Positions 1 to 11,455 of a DNA stretch of 64,000 bases are shown here, piece after piece (the first letter of the stretch is position 1; each line of letters begins with the position of its first letter). The DNA lies in assembly GCA_018873245.2 (NCBI GenBank), contig JAEMBT020000002.1, positions 4,730,001 to 4,794,000 on the forward strand, given 5' to 3'. The notes under the pieces are model-generated. The model saw nothing but the letters and a program-made list of their open reading frames with translations, did not search any database and was not told the origin of the DNA. The stretch is from Archegozetes longisetosus. Taxonomy: Eukaryota; Arthropoda; Arachnida; Sarcoptiformes; Trhypochthoniidae. The position numbers and the translations under genes are program-made.

Positions 1-666
1 TGTGTTGAAAACGTAAATAGTTTTGCGATAGAGCGACAGCTATTTATAGAATTAACTAGTATTCCATCGATGTGTGCGTTTCTGTCTTACTTTTATAGAC
101 TTTAATGTTTGGCATCGATTTTTTGTTAAAAAATTCTTCAGTTTCTACTAAGTTTAGAGCTAGATAAATTACATTAACAGCTTATGGAGCATAGGCTAAA
201 AGTAAAAGCTCAAAATTTCACAATTTTTATCCAAATTAAATATTTAACAGCAATCATTTAATCCTTTCATGTCTTTTCAAGTTGAAAAATTCTTATTGAA
301 TAAATAATTTAATCCTCGAGACAAGCATTAATGATGATAGAATGAAAAGACTTTCTTCAAGCATAACTACTGCGTTACCAGAATCAAAAGTTGGGGAGTT
401 ATTGTTGTTTACTAAGGCTTTCAAAATATATTCAAAATATATATGGTGTATGAAGAGCACCAAAGTTTCTGAATCTGAACCCATATACGAACCGTAAATA
501 TTTAAACCATTAAATATAAACAAGTATACTTGTATCTAATTAAATTTTACCTCCACTTCTGAAGCTTTTGGTAGTTTGAAAAACATCTTGACAAATAGAA
601 AAAATTAAGAAACAGTATTTTAATTGATTCTATATCAATTCTTCAACTTGAAGCACAGCATTGTAC

Positions 667-2008
667 ATACAGGATGATAGGAGTGTGTTTCAACCTTTTA
701 GTAGTGAAGAGCATAAGCTAGCTGTGAGCTGAGCTGCGTTGTGCTTAAAGCTCAATTTTAGCTGTCTTCGAGCTTTAAGCTTAGGTTATGATGAAGAAGC
801 CCAGCTCAAGCTGTTGAGCTTTGAGCTCATCTCATTTGAAGCTGATTTATTTAATAAAGCAAAAAAGTATTAACTGTAAAAATAATAATGACTATTGAAC
901 TGCTTCTCATATATTAGCAATTTAGGTATTGAATTAGATCCATCAAATTGAATGATGAGATGCATTCCTGAGTTGTGAATCATTGTTTACAAAATAAATT
1001 TCACTCTAAACTAAAATTTAATGCAATAACTGTTTATCTGAAGAGAGAATTAGTGATGTTTAAAGCCTTAAAGGTTATAATATTTCTATTCACTGTTTAA
1101 ACCTCTTTATATCCGAAAATAAGATCTCTAATAATTTTTGAAAATTATTCAAAATAAGAGAAAATTATTGTTATAACTGTTATCAATGTGACTTGACAAG
1201 AAAGTGAAACACAATCAGAAGACTGACAATTATTTATAAGTGATACCGGTGTCGAAGTTTGAATTCATTGTTCAAACTTTACGATTAAAATTACCCATTA
1301 TTACCGGGTTTTTTTTTAAGAAAACAGAAAACTTTTCAAAAATTGTTTTTTATTAAAATTTTATGAAAAATGTAGTTTAAAAGTGTTTTAATGTGTGGTA
1401 AACCTTAAAACATTTAATACACAATCCTACATCACATTCATCACACTGATATCTTGAAATTTCCTTGTTGGAAGATGTACTTTTTCTTGCCATACTTGAT
1501 TCACGATTGAGAAATGATACGAAAAACCTAAAATGCTATTTTTATTCAATTTTTGAACGGGTGGTAAAAATATCATCCTCGGATTTAAAAGATAAGCTCA
1601 AATGGTATATGCTCTATACCCGGCTTCAAAGTGTTAAAGTATTTTTACGCAAATACTTCATTATAACTTGAGATAAACACTTGTTATAAAGATTAATACT
1701 CATTATTTTAATTTTTAACTTAAAATTAGCTCAGCAGCGCAGCGAACAGCTTGGGTCTGAGCTTCTAAGTACAAGTGCAGCTCAAAGCTCAAGAATTCTG
1801 AGCTGCGCTTATGGAAGCTCGAGCTTGAAGTTCAAGATTCCGGACCAATGCTGTTCATTACTTTTTTAGTAATAACTGATAAGAATGCGTCCAAAGTATG
1901 AATAAGAAAAACCTTACTATTTTGATTTAATGCTTCGGACACGTATCCTAATCAGTCATTACTAATAAATTGAAACACACTCTTGTTACTCTGACTGTAC
2001 AAATACAT
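667..2008. mobile_element. Candidate non-autonomous DNA transposon (hAT-like) with GAGCT-rich ends
   Basis: The two ends are imperfect inverted repeats. The left starts near CAGGATGATAGGAGTGTG (672) and the right, read in reverse, near CAGAGTAACAAGAGTGTG (ending about 2003); both continue into TTTCAA. TGTACA lies just outside both ends and may be part of a target duplication. Inside each end (about 710-835 and 1730-1850) the motif AGCT/GAGCT recurs many times in both orientations, like the subterminal transposase-binding repeats of hAT elements. There is no transposase ORF. The exact boundaries and superfamily are inference. Confidence 0.45.
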
Positions 2009-2890
2009 ATACTCGGTAATTCAAGTGAAATTAAATTATTTCTAGAAACCAAACAGTTTAATATTTATGCATTTAACTGACAAGTGAGTTGGAAAAATAT
2101 ATTTAAAGGTTTAGTTTTAGTGTAATCTTTTATGTTTTGATCACAGGCTTCATAATTCACAGATTAATCCCTGTTAAGCATACATCAAATGGAATTATAC
2201 AGTGATAAGTCTTTCGATGGTTCTTATCGATATAATGTTTAATTCAGCAAATCCGGAACCAAACAGTATTTCCTTGAATCTATTTTAAGCACTTTGTGCA
2301 GCACAAAAAACAATAATTCTTCAGAGGGAACTTTCATCAAAAGTTTAGTTTAATTCTGTCATTAAATATAGAAGCGTTCTATCCTATAACATTTTTAAAA
2401 ATATACTCAGTGCTTGTATTTAATAATGAATACAAACCCAAACGAAAAATAATGATATTTCACTACTATTTTCAAGCAGCAATAAAAAAAAGGATCTTTT
2501 ACTAAAATTCAAGAATAAAGCGAAAAGCACAATAAAGTTCAAAGGAAATGTTCAAACTGTTGTCTTGTATAGTAATGTGATGCCTAAATCTGGATTGACA
2601 GCCATGCAGACATTTTTCAGCATCAGCTTTTGTTCGTATGCTTAAGTATCAGATTCGAAAATTTAAAATGAGTTTCTACATTTCATGTTCCTAACCCATG
2701 ATATACCTTTCCTTCGTTGCGCTACTAACATCTCTGTGTACAAGCGTGAAATAAAAGTTAGTTTATTACACAAAGCATCATTTTCACTTAAATGCAACCA
2801 AACGACATGCCTTTATTCCATAATTTCTTCAGTTTATGGGTTAGATTACAATTTTAAAGGCAATTATTCCATTAGACTAAACATGACATA

Positions 2891-2909
2891 AATATATATA
2901 TATATATAT
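2891..2909. repeat. (TA)n microsatellite
   Basis: Uninterrupted TA dinucleotides in the 5' intergenic region; nothing links it to a gene. Confidence 0.9.
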
Positions 2910-4420
2910 CGCATCATGATAGCTGAAGAAAATCCGAAGAAATGCTTCTATGCAGTTTTGAGTCTCGAAGTTTGCCCGGAGTATTGCCAGCTTGTGATAA
3001 TTCAAGAATAGCAATTAGTTGAATCCATTATTTACTCTATCACAGTAATGGTTCCTCATTTTATGTGACGTTAATTGATAAATGTAGCCCAAAAGTCAAA
3101 CGTGAAATATTAAGTAAAATCTCTGGTTAAATAAAAGGTATTGCAGTCAATCCATTCGACTATTTTATTGTATAAATTGCTTGGATTGAAGCTCAAAGCA
3201 AAATAAATCAAAGCATTTGAACATAAATCAAACCAGAAAGCTCCAGTTGCAAGTCATAAAGAAATCAAGTGTACTTTTATTTGAGTTCCAGGATAAGAGA
3301 ATCTGTTTGAGTCAATACAAAATTATATCGTTTGTTTTCAATGGATTATAATGGGAATGATAGACGAACTATTGCAAAATCTGAACGATTACGTAAGTCT
3401 TGTTTCAATATGGATATAATGAATGATTATATACTTTGGACTAATCAAGCCATTGGTTCAGTCTTGAAAAGCAATAGACATGGGTTCAATTAATTTATTC
3501 CAAAGGATATAGTGATCAAGTTGTCAGCACTGATACTAAATTACAGCCAAATTCAGTGATCTTTCCGATGTATGCATTCCTATTTCTAGTAAATTGTAGT
3601 TCAGTAGTTCTATCAGAAAAGCTATTTTCATTTTTAAGTCTACTTTGATTTCCTTCTTTGACAAACACTATAAGCATTTTGTTTATATCAAATACTCTAT
3701 TATATTGTGTTGTATTTGATTCTGTGATTAAAACGGAAGACATAACTGAATTGATATATGATAGTGCGAACGCCATAAGCGAGCGACAAGTCATAAAACT
3801 CATAGAGTAATCAAAATTAGAAAGACAATTGTACATCAGATCAGTAGTCGTCTAATTATTTCAAAAAACATGAAAAGGCATTTATGACTATGTCTCATAA
3901 AAGAAATAATAGATAAGTAGCATAGTCCAGTTTAGACTAACCAAATAATTCTTGTTTTTAAACTTTGTACTCCTTGAATAAACTTTTAAACTGAAATAGT
4001 TTTTCTAATAGCACTACTTAAGTGCTGTGCGCTGGAAATACAATGCATACATTGCAAATATAACTGAATTTGGCTGTATTTAAAATCATAAATCCTAATC
4101 GACAAAACATCATAGAAAATGCATACGAATCTGTAAACTGTCAGCGTCTTTGTTTGCCTATTAATAATTGGACTTATCGTTGCGTTTGTCTTGAATTGAG
4201 AATGTATCGATTATGCAAGCTCTTATCAAAAATTCATAGCTCAAAATATGCTGACATACAAAATATCAGGCAATTAACCATTTTTGCAAATAAATTCTGT
4301 AAAAATCATTAAAATATTCATTTACTACAAAATTTCTAATAGATTTAACATACAACGTATCGTATTAGAATAATGTTTCAAAATCTAATATATTTGAAAC
4401 GAATCACAGAATCTAGTTAA

Positions 4421-4565
4421 AGTCAAGTTTATTTTATTCATTTCAAGCAATATTCTATGAAAAGCAAAAAGTAACAAATTGCAAACAAATTCTTCTTATA
4501 AGTGTAGCCGAATTTTCATAGAATATCATAGAATATTGCTTGAAATGAATAAAATAAACTTGACT
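4421..4565. repeat. Perfect 40-bp inverted repeat (foldback)
   Basis: Positions 4421-4460 and 4526-4565 are exact reverse complements, separated by a 65-bp spacer. Just outside the right arm, 4566-4612 repeats in direct orientation a sequence also seen at about 4176-4235 (GTTGCGTTTGT...TTGAATTGAG...ATGCAAGCTCTTA). The arm therefore appears to be part of a locally rearranged repeat. No coding capacity. Confidence 0.85.
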
Positions 4566-4655
4566 CGTTGCGTTTGTTTCTTGAATTGAGTGTTATGCAA
4601 GCTCTTAGTTAAAACATCAAAATTGATTGATTAGTAAGTTAAGTTTTAAGATTGC

Positions 4656-5225
4656 CGGCTTGAACGCCGAAGTCTGATACGCATAATGGGTTTTTACGTA
4701 GGCAGGAACGCCGAATATAGTGTTTTCAGATCCCATTTTTCTTCAATCCTTTGAAATAACCTGAATCTCATTCAAAAGATTATCATTGATCAGAAAAGCC
4801 GTGGCTAGCTCGAGCTTTTCTCATTATTGTACCATTTATTTTAACAATTTAATTTAATACACTATAATTTATAAATATGCTCAGTTTAAACAGTTGTATT
4901 TTACTTATTGAAATAAAATTTGTAAACAGGTTGAAAAATGAGTAATTTATAATAGAAGAAACAACTAAAACACGTTTGAGTCAAAACTTCGTGCAAATGA
5001 GATTAATTTACACGGCCGGCATGTGTATTTAAGCTTATCTCTCAATTTATTTTATTGTAAAATTATTGATATCCCTTTGGGATATAGCAATCAATGATTT
5101 CAGGGATTACTTAGATAGGAAATCAGTGTTAAGAAAATCAGGTGAAAACAGGTTTTTTCTCTATATTCGGCGTTCCTGCCTACGTAAAAACCCATTATGC
5201 GTATCAGACTTCGGCGTTCAAGCCG
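4656..5225. mobile_element. 570-bp element bounded by perfect 65-bp inverted repeats
   Basis: Positions 4656-4720 and 5161-5225 are identical over 65 bp in inverted orientation; the ends read CGGCTTGAACGCCG. The 440-bp interior is AT-rich and has no supported gene. TTTTAAG occurs near both flanks, but not directly next to the arms, so a target duplication is not proven. Perfect arms imply a young insertion or recent gene conversion. Best described as a MITE-like non-autonomous element of unknown superfamily. Confidence 0.7.
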
Positions 5226-5867
5226 CACTCCAGTTTTTAAGCATCATGTTATTAGTACCAGAACTACTTCACTCGAAACTTAGTAATACCTTATAACAAC
5301 AAAAAAAAGGCTGTTGCTCTATGTATCAACTTTATGTGCTTATTTTGTTATCGAATTTTATTTTAGCTTTGTTTTCACTACTACGTTAAGTATTAGCGAA
5401 TGGAAACTTCGAGTTTCGAGTTTTTCTAATTTAAAAAAAGACACAACAAATTTGAATATATTTCGTAATAAGTTCATCAGTTGTTTCCTTTCTTCCAATA
5501 CCAAATTTCCTTGGCTTTACATTAACTAAGATTTTTTCAATTTTACAGTGTTTTGACGTCGATGAATCAGTGATTTGGTCAAGTTTAAATATCTACTACA
5601 AGCTGTTATATTACCAGAAGCACGAGTAATTATTTTGCCAAAATGTTTACATTTAATTTATATCACCCACTTTATCAAGTGTTTTCAAATCCAATTGATC
5701 AAAATTATTATTCAATTTGAATTAAAACTTGCAAATTTTTTTGTATGAAAAGTAAATATTAACTTTAGAATAAAACCGAAACTATATAAACATGTGTTGT
5801 AAAATGATTTAATGTATTGCTTTTGGTAATAGAAGTATGTGTGTGTACTTTAATGCAATGACCAAAA

Positions 5868-6900
5868 GAGAACCCACGTTTAACCATTATGCGTGGGCAA
5901 GGACTTCTGATCTTGTTGTGAGATGGCAAATATGGGATCACTTCAAAATTTCGAAATATAAAGTTTTGAAAACCCTGTTTCTAAATTTTGTACCAGAAAA
6001 AAGAATCCGATTTTCTAAGCTTAAAATAAGCTAAATTTGAAACTAAACATTTTCAAATATCAAATAAATTAAAATTGAACATTAATTTAATAAATAAGCC
6101 TATTTCTGGAATAAACTTGTTTTAACTATTATCAAATTGCAGAGAAACTCCAATAGATTAAGAGATTATCAGAGTCTTAAAGATAATAAAAACTTCAAGT
6201 TTTTAATTCATTAATAGACATTCTTTCGCAAAAGATTTTCTATTTTTCAAAATTTTCTAGAATAAATTATGAATGATTGAGTTTATTTAATTAAAAATGA
6301 CTGCAGTTCTATATCTGCAGTTCACAATAATTCGATGTTTTATAAAATTGAAACCTACAAAATAAAGACCATTATGAGTACAAAACTAAGGATGTAAAGC
6401 AAGGTTGAGTTTAATTGATAATAAATATGCCAATCATTCTAATGAACACAATTACATCAATGTTACTATTTTTTACTACCAATCCATTGGTTTCTTAATA
6501 GAGATCTGAAAGTAATATCCTTATAAAAACAAAATGGGGTTTATCGTATTGTTAGGGCTTCAAAACAGGGTTTACGAAACTTTATTTTTCGAAATTTCGA
6601 AGTGTAGCCGCAAATATAGTATATTGATACGTCTTCAACTAAAATATTAGATCTTAGTTGCTCTGATTCCAGAGAAAAAAATTCTCCCACTTTCTCAACA
6701 TTACGTCTATAGAACAAAACTTCAAAAAATCATCTGACCCCTGCTCCCACTTAGTTTCTTTTCGGGATTTCACTTAAAAATAAATAAAAATAAGGGAAAA
6801 ATTTTGGAAAGGCTTTAGAGTGGTTCAAGACCTGGAACATAGTGAAATCGATGATTGAAGTTTTCATTTGATATATGTTGCCCTTTATAGAAGAAAGTTG
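5868..6900. repeat. Dispersed repeat, copy 1 (interrupted by the element at 5934-6609)
   Basis: Its two halves (about 5868-5933 and 6610-6900) match the reverse complement of 49025-49370, at roughly 75-80% by eye. Shared landmarks are GAGAACCCACGTT, GCGTGGGCAAGGAC, TTAGATCTTAGTT and CGGGATTTCACT. The copy at 49 kb runs through without the central 676-bp insert. Function unknown; no ORF is conserved between the copies. Confidence 0.7.
5934..6609. mobile_element. 676-bp non-autonomous DNA transposon with 8-bp target duplication
   Basis: GCAAATAT occurs immediately before (5926-5933) and immediately after (6610-6617) this segment. The ends are inverted repeats of about 46 bp with roughly seven mismatches. 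The left reads GGGATCACTTC..., the right in reverse GGCTACACTTC..., and both run into AAATTTCGAAA and AAACCCTGTTT. There is no transposase. An 8-bp duplication is typical of hAT and P superfamilies, but the termini are not diagnostic. The related repeat near 49.3 kb lacks the insert, which supports real insertion. Confidence 0.75.
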
Positions 6901-7116
6901 AGTGGTCACTGTTTCTATCACTATCAGACATTCAACGGTATACAACTAAACCTCAATCTGCCTCGAACTATGAGTCTGGGACGTCTCACTGACAAATATT
7001 TCACCGTTAGTCATCAGACCTACAATGGGTACTGATGAATGACCGTATAACGAGTAAGAAGCTCTCGTTATCATATAGTTAATTGTTTTTTATAGAGTGG
7101 TATTCAAAATTTCAAA

Positions 7117-7335
7117 AGCTCGTAACTTTTGAAGCGTTCATCTGATATGCTTAAGACATTTCTGGAAACGGTGTGCAAAGATCTTTCAAATGATGTGCAT
7201 ATCATCATCTGTTCCAAGAGATCCACTGATGAACATCGACGATATGTACATCATTTTAGAGGCCTTTGCACACCGTTTCCAGAAATGTAAATCTTAAGCA
7301 TATCAGATAAATGCTTTAAGAGTTATGAGCTTTAG
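7117..7335. repeat. Near-palindromic foldback of about 220 bp
   Basis: The two halves (about 7117-7215 and 7234-7335) are reverse complements with a few mismatches and one 4-nt gap, leaving a loop of about 20 nt. The core arm CTGGAAACGGTGTGCAAAG is exact. If transcribed, this would form one long hairpin. It resembles a foldback MITE or a hairpin-RNA locus. No ORF. Confidence 0.75.
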
Positions 7336-7897
7336 AATTCAGACTCTGTTTCATAATTTGAAACATTTTTAGAAAATTTTAATTAGTTTTAATTAAATAT
7401 CTTTATTTTCGTGCAAGTTTTAATTTTATTTGAAACTTTATTAAAAGTTTTTAGGCTTCAAGAAGTTTTTGAAATTTATTTTGATCATAATAGACGGCTC
7501 TCTTAAGCCATTGCTCGCTCTAAAGTAAATTTAGAAATAAAAAACGTCGTTTGATTTGAAGTTGTTCTCGGCCCTCATTTCTATTGCTTCAATGCTAAAC
7601 ACAATATAAAACAGTATCTTTATGAGCCTTCCTGTCCATCGAATGCATGACGAAAATTGTGGGTAGATTTAACACTGATGTGATTGAATACAATTGTCAC
7701 ACAAAACATGTTCAACAAGTCGTATGGCAAATAGATACAAAACGTGAACAGAAAAATTAAACAGTCGCGTCATACGAGTCAACAAGTGATAAAATGTAGT
7801 GATAACTAATAAGTAATTACGCGATAATAACAATCAGTAGGTGTGGGCAAGAATTGAATTGTTAATTTTAGTGTCAATTTATTTGAAATATATAAAA

Positions 7898-8191
7898 ATG
7901 CCATTTATTTTTTGTGGACCAAAATTGTCGGTATGTTGTTCGTTGCTGTCTGTTTGGGGGATTATTATGTTAGCCATAATGGGAGGTCTCCTCAAAATCA
8001 GATCAATTGCTTTCGCTGAAGATATACTAAAGGACACGGAAACAGAAGACATAGAATCCTTTATGAAAATTGCTGAAGAAAAGTACGACAACGCTTCCAT
8101 GAGCTGTTGGATTGCTACTTGTCTTTACGTGTCAACTCTTGCTTTGTCTCTGTGGCAGGCATTCATGAACAAGAAACACGATCGCTTTTAA
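7898..8191 (+). CDS. RNASEK: Ribonuclease kappa (V-ATPase-associated RNASEK)
   Basis: Intronless 97-aa membrane protein. The start chosen is the ATG at 7898, because it puts the family hallmark CGPK at residues 6-9; the same frame upstream offers only non-ATG starts. Two hydrophobic segments, about residues 12-33 and 69-89, flank an acidic loop, matching the two-span topology and 95-100 aa length of animal RNase kappa. The family was first described as an endoribonuclease. It is now known mainly as a small subunit associated with the V0 part of the vacuolar ATPase, needed for acidification and endocytosis. The gene lies alone, divergent from the channel gene on its right. Recognition rests on CGPK, the GIIML segment and overall length. 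Confidence 0.93.
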   Translation: MPFIFCGPKLSVCCSLLSVWGIIMLAIMGGLLKIRSIAFAEDILKDTETEDIESFMKIAEEKYDNASMSCWIATCLYVSTLALSLWQAFMNKKHDRF

Positions 8192-8447
8192 TAAGCCTTT
8201 CTACCATTTGTTTAGTATTCTATGAATTGGTCGTTAACTCGATTCTAGTTTTAGTACTGATTGTTATTCAATTTAATTGTCGATTGAGTGCCTTTCAATG
8301 ATTGGTGCCTTTCATTTACAAACTTATCCATTGTTTATATGAAAATTTGATACGATAATCTAGTTTTTCAAAAAAAATGATTATTAAATTATTTTATTTA
8401 TATTAATCATAGCTAATTGATATTGTTATTCGGAAATTATACGTTGT

Positions 8448-8453
8448 AATAAA
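8448..8453 (+). promoter_or_regulatory. Poly(A) signal AATAAA of the RNase kappa gene
   Basis: Canonical AATAAA about 260 nt after the stop codon on the same strand; plausible 3' end of the transcript. Confidence 0.5.
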
Positions 8454-9208
8454 TTTACAGCACAGATATGCTCATATACAGTACGTCTTTATCTTCTAAA
8501 CTTGAATAAAGCAGCTAAAGCTAAAGATATTACAATATTTGAATCACATGTTAAATAAATTACTCACCGATTCAAGATATGACACAAACAAACTCCTAAT
8601 CAAATTGAATGTAATAGAACTAGTGTTTAAGATTAGCAATTCAATACTTTATAACATGTGTTGAAAATGTACATTATTTTACAAACAAAGGTTTAACTTT
8701 CAATCATATTGTCTGTTCAATCAAGTTATTCTGTTGGTCACAACAAAAGTTAGTTACTAAATAAGTCTTATCTCTTTTATTGTAAACACCATTTTCACAC
8801 TAAAAGTATTTTTAAACAAACATCACGATTAGATAACAATTTTTGACTTATTTTAAACTATTCAACCGTTTGATCCGATCGACTCGTAACATTAAAGAAA
8901 ATTTGCACTCAATATATGAGTTTAGAAGATAAAAACACATACTGTATACAACACAGTATTGACTAATAGTCCTATCAATTGTATTAACCTTAAATAACTT
9001 TATTATAAATACTATTATATTTGTATAGATTACAGATTTTATTAATCAGGAAATAAATTTTTTGAGTCAACTGCTATTTTGGATTCTTTCAGACTAAGCA
9101 ACACAGTTTAGTGTTTGTTGTTAAACTTATGTCTTGTTTTGCCGAACTATCAATTAGAAAAAATATAAGCGTTCAAATTTTTGTATATCTCTCTAAACAT
9201 CTATCAAA
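8454..9208. other. Spacer between two convergent genes
   Basis: AT-rich sequence between the 3' ends of RNase kappa (+) and the DEG/ENaC gene (-). No ORF or repeat of note is seen. Confidence 0.7.
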
Positions 9209-10614
9209 TCAAACCTTTCTCTTGATTTCTTTTACTGTTAATAATGAGTAATTAAAGTTCATCAGACTATCAAAAAGTGACATGAAAGAGACCCCGAGCC
9301 ATAGAGAGAATATTCCTCCCAAGTTGCCAATAAAGTAGATTATTGTCATTTGAGGACTATAAATATAAATCATCTCATCTGCCATTTTGGGATAGAGATA
9401 GACGTAAGTCAGCTTATGATTGATTTGTTCATCAGACTCCTTGTCTCTCATTTGGATGAGTTCGAAGTTATAGTACAGTTGATGACAATCAGGCCTAAAC
9501 TTTTTGGTACACATTTTTGTGAAGTTTTCTTTATAATCAAACCATTTCTTATTATTTAGATTACAAATCTTGTATTCATTATCAGTACTGTTGAAGACTA
9601 GAATAGAATCAAAGTGTAAACAATTGAGAACTTTTTTCATTTGATGTTTGAGGCAATCCTTAATACTCTGTTCCTGTGATGTTGATTCAGAGTATTCCAT
9701 ACAATTAGTTTGATATGGATTAGGCAAACGATACAATCTTATCTTATCAAATATCAAACTATAAAATTTTCCTTTCATTATTGATGATTTTGACTCAAAA
9801 ATTCTGTTGAAGTCTTTATCGGGCAGCCAATTGTATGGATGAACGACTACGAAAACATTTTTATCAGCTGAAACATTCAAGTTTATATCTTATTTAACTT
9901 GAATTAAATTATTTTTCCTTGATAACTATTTTTACCCATAAATAGCTCTTCAATTTTATCCTTTTGATACATTCTAGGCAATATTGTGAATTCTGACATA
10001 AATTTTTGGGTTGAATTTGATACAACATCTCTGAATAATTTCCAATCAATTGTGTAATTGTCGATCGAGATGCGACTGAAAAATGTATTGCATTCCAAAT
10101 CATCATTGGTACTGTGAATAGTTTTGATGATTTGACTGCAGTCCCAGTTCCGTCTCTTATTGTAAATTTTACACCCAATTCGATATCTTCGGAAGTGAAC
10201 CGATATACTCTGGTTTCGATCATAAAGCATTGAACTAAAATTTAGAGTTTCTAATATTGCGCGATCCTTTTTAAATTTAGGCTTTAAAGTGCTGTTTATC
10301 AAATCGTTAATAAAAGTGTCAAATTCAGGGTACTTTTGCACCATTTGTTTAGCAGTGGTTATCATTTTGTCGTTACAGTGACAAATACTTACTGCAGGAA
10401 AATCAAACTTATCTGACTTTTTGATTTCAATATTTAAGATTGTGGCAAATTCTAAATATTGGAGAATAAGTATATAAGACTGGTGTACACTAATTGCTAA
10501 ACATATTAAAATTAATAGTGATTTGAAAGCTAATTTGGCTTCATTCATTTTAAGCACGTTTTTGCAGTTTAAGTTTGAACCGCCGGTCAAATAAGAAAAT
10601 GAACAACTCTTCAA
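9209..10614 (-). CDS. DEG/ENaC (amiloride-sensitive) sodium channel subunit
   Basis: Two exons, 10614-9936 and 9867-9209, joined across a 68-nt GT..AG intron in phase 1, give 445 aa. Topology is that of the degenerin/epithelial sodium channel family. There is a short cytoplasmic N-terminus, TM1 at about residues 27-50, the post-TM1 motif FPAVSIC, and a large extracellular loop with scattered cysteines. TM2 at about 400-427 carries GGIFSLWLGVSFMSL, with the selectivity-filter triplet G-V-S. Channels of this family are trimers that pass sodium across the plasma membrane and serve in chemosensation, mechanosensation or peptide gating in arthropods (pickpocket type). The ligand cannot be told from sequence. 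The extracellular domain is rather short and cysteine-poor for the family. The start is the first ATG before TM1. Confidence 0.92.
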
Positions 10615-11455
10615 TCTATTTTATACTTTCATGTTTCTATCACACGCTAACACTTACTCCTCCTTATAACTTACGTAAATATATTCGCCATATATTTTCA
10701 TTAATTTATAATTGTATTTTATGAATATAAAAATGTGTCAAAGCAGAATAAGTTCTACTTTCCAACAAATTTTTTATTGATTTCGTCTTTTCATTAAAAG
10801 GTAAGAATAATAAAGAATGTTAATATTCAACTTTGAAATAATAACTTGGTTTCGAATATTTTATATAGAAAAAAAATTCAAACGCAATCAAGCTCTAAAT
10901 TGCATGCGACCAGCATCTCAAAATATTCCATAATAGCTTGAATGCACTGATATTGATCTATACTATTCAAAGCTATCTTAACATTTTCTTTTACAGTAAA
11001 TGATTTTAACATGATATATACAAAATGCTGAAAACAACTGAAGAAGAAAACATTGTTATGCTTAGGTGGTAGATTTACTCATAGGAAGTTCTTAAACAGC
11101 ATGTCACTCAAATTTATTATTTATATATTTTACTAAATTAAGTGTATCATAACCCCTAAGACACATTTTTACGCCTCCTTCTATTCTAGTTATTAAGTGT
11201 CGTTAATATGTGATCGAGTGTACATTGAGTCCGAAAAGACACAATTTTATTCATTAAAAGTTATGTATTGACAACATTTATACATTAATTTACACAATGT
11301 TAAACTAGTTTGAAGTGTTCAACTTATGGTTGTATTAATCATGCATCAAGTTATGTATTATCCGCAAAACATTGCATTAAATAAATAACAAATATATAAA
11401 TTGAAAATAACTTATTCTGAGGATTCTTATATAAAAAGGTTTATAGTTTTAATAA
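10615..11455. other. Spacer between channel and guanylate cyclase genes
   Basis: Contains the upstream region of the channel gene and the 3' flank of the cyclase gene, both on the minus strand. TTTATT at 11246-11251 is AATAAA on the minus strand, about 205 nt past the cyclase stop, and may be its poly(A) signal. Nothing else is recognised. Confidence 0.5.

Larger units (their letters stand above)
1..7897. other. Intergenic region without a recognised gene, rich in inverted repeats
   Basis: No open reading frame here shows a recognisable domain. The longest is 106 codons (3516-3836, minus), a length expected by chance in DNA this AT-rich. What can be seen is mobile-element debris: a GAGCT-rich element at about 667-2008, a 40-bp perfect inverted repeat at 4421-4565, a 65-bp perfect inverted repeat at 4656/5225, a nested element at 5934-6609 and a long hairpin at 7117-7335. 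These are listed separately. Positions 7340-7897 hold the upstream region of the RNase kappa gene, with no clear TATA box. Confidence 0.6.

Noticed and set aside
3516-3836. 106-codon minus-strand ORF
   Set aside because: No domain. With this base composition, a few ORFs of about 100 codons are expected by chance in 64 kb on six frames, and composition is not coding-like.
5066-5296. 76-codon ORF overlapping the right 65-bp inverted repeat
   Set aside because: Part of it is the repeat arm itself, whose inverted copy is not open; no protein motif.
7841-7897. Upstream extension of RNase kappa from a GTG codon
   Set aside because: Not a normal animal start. The ATG at 7898 gives the family length and places CGPK correctly.
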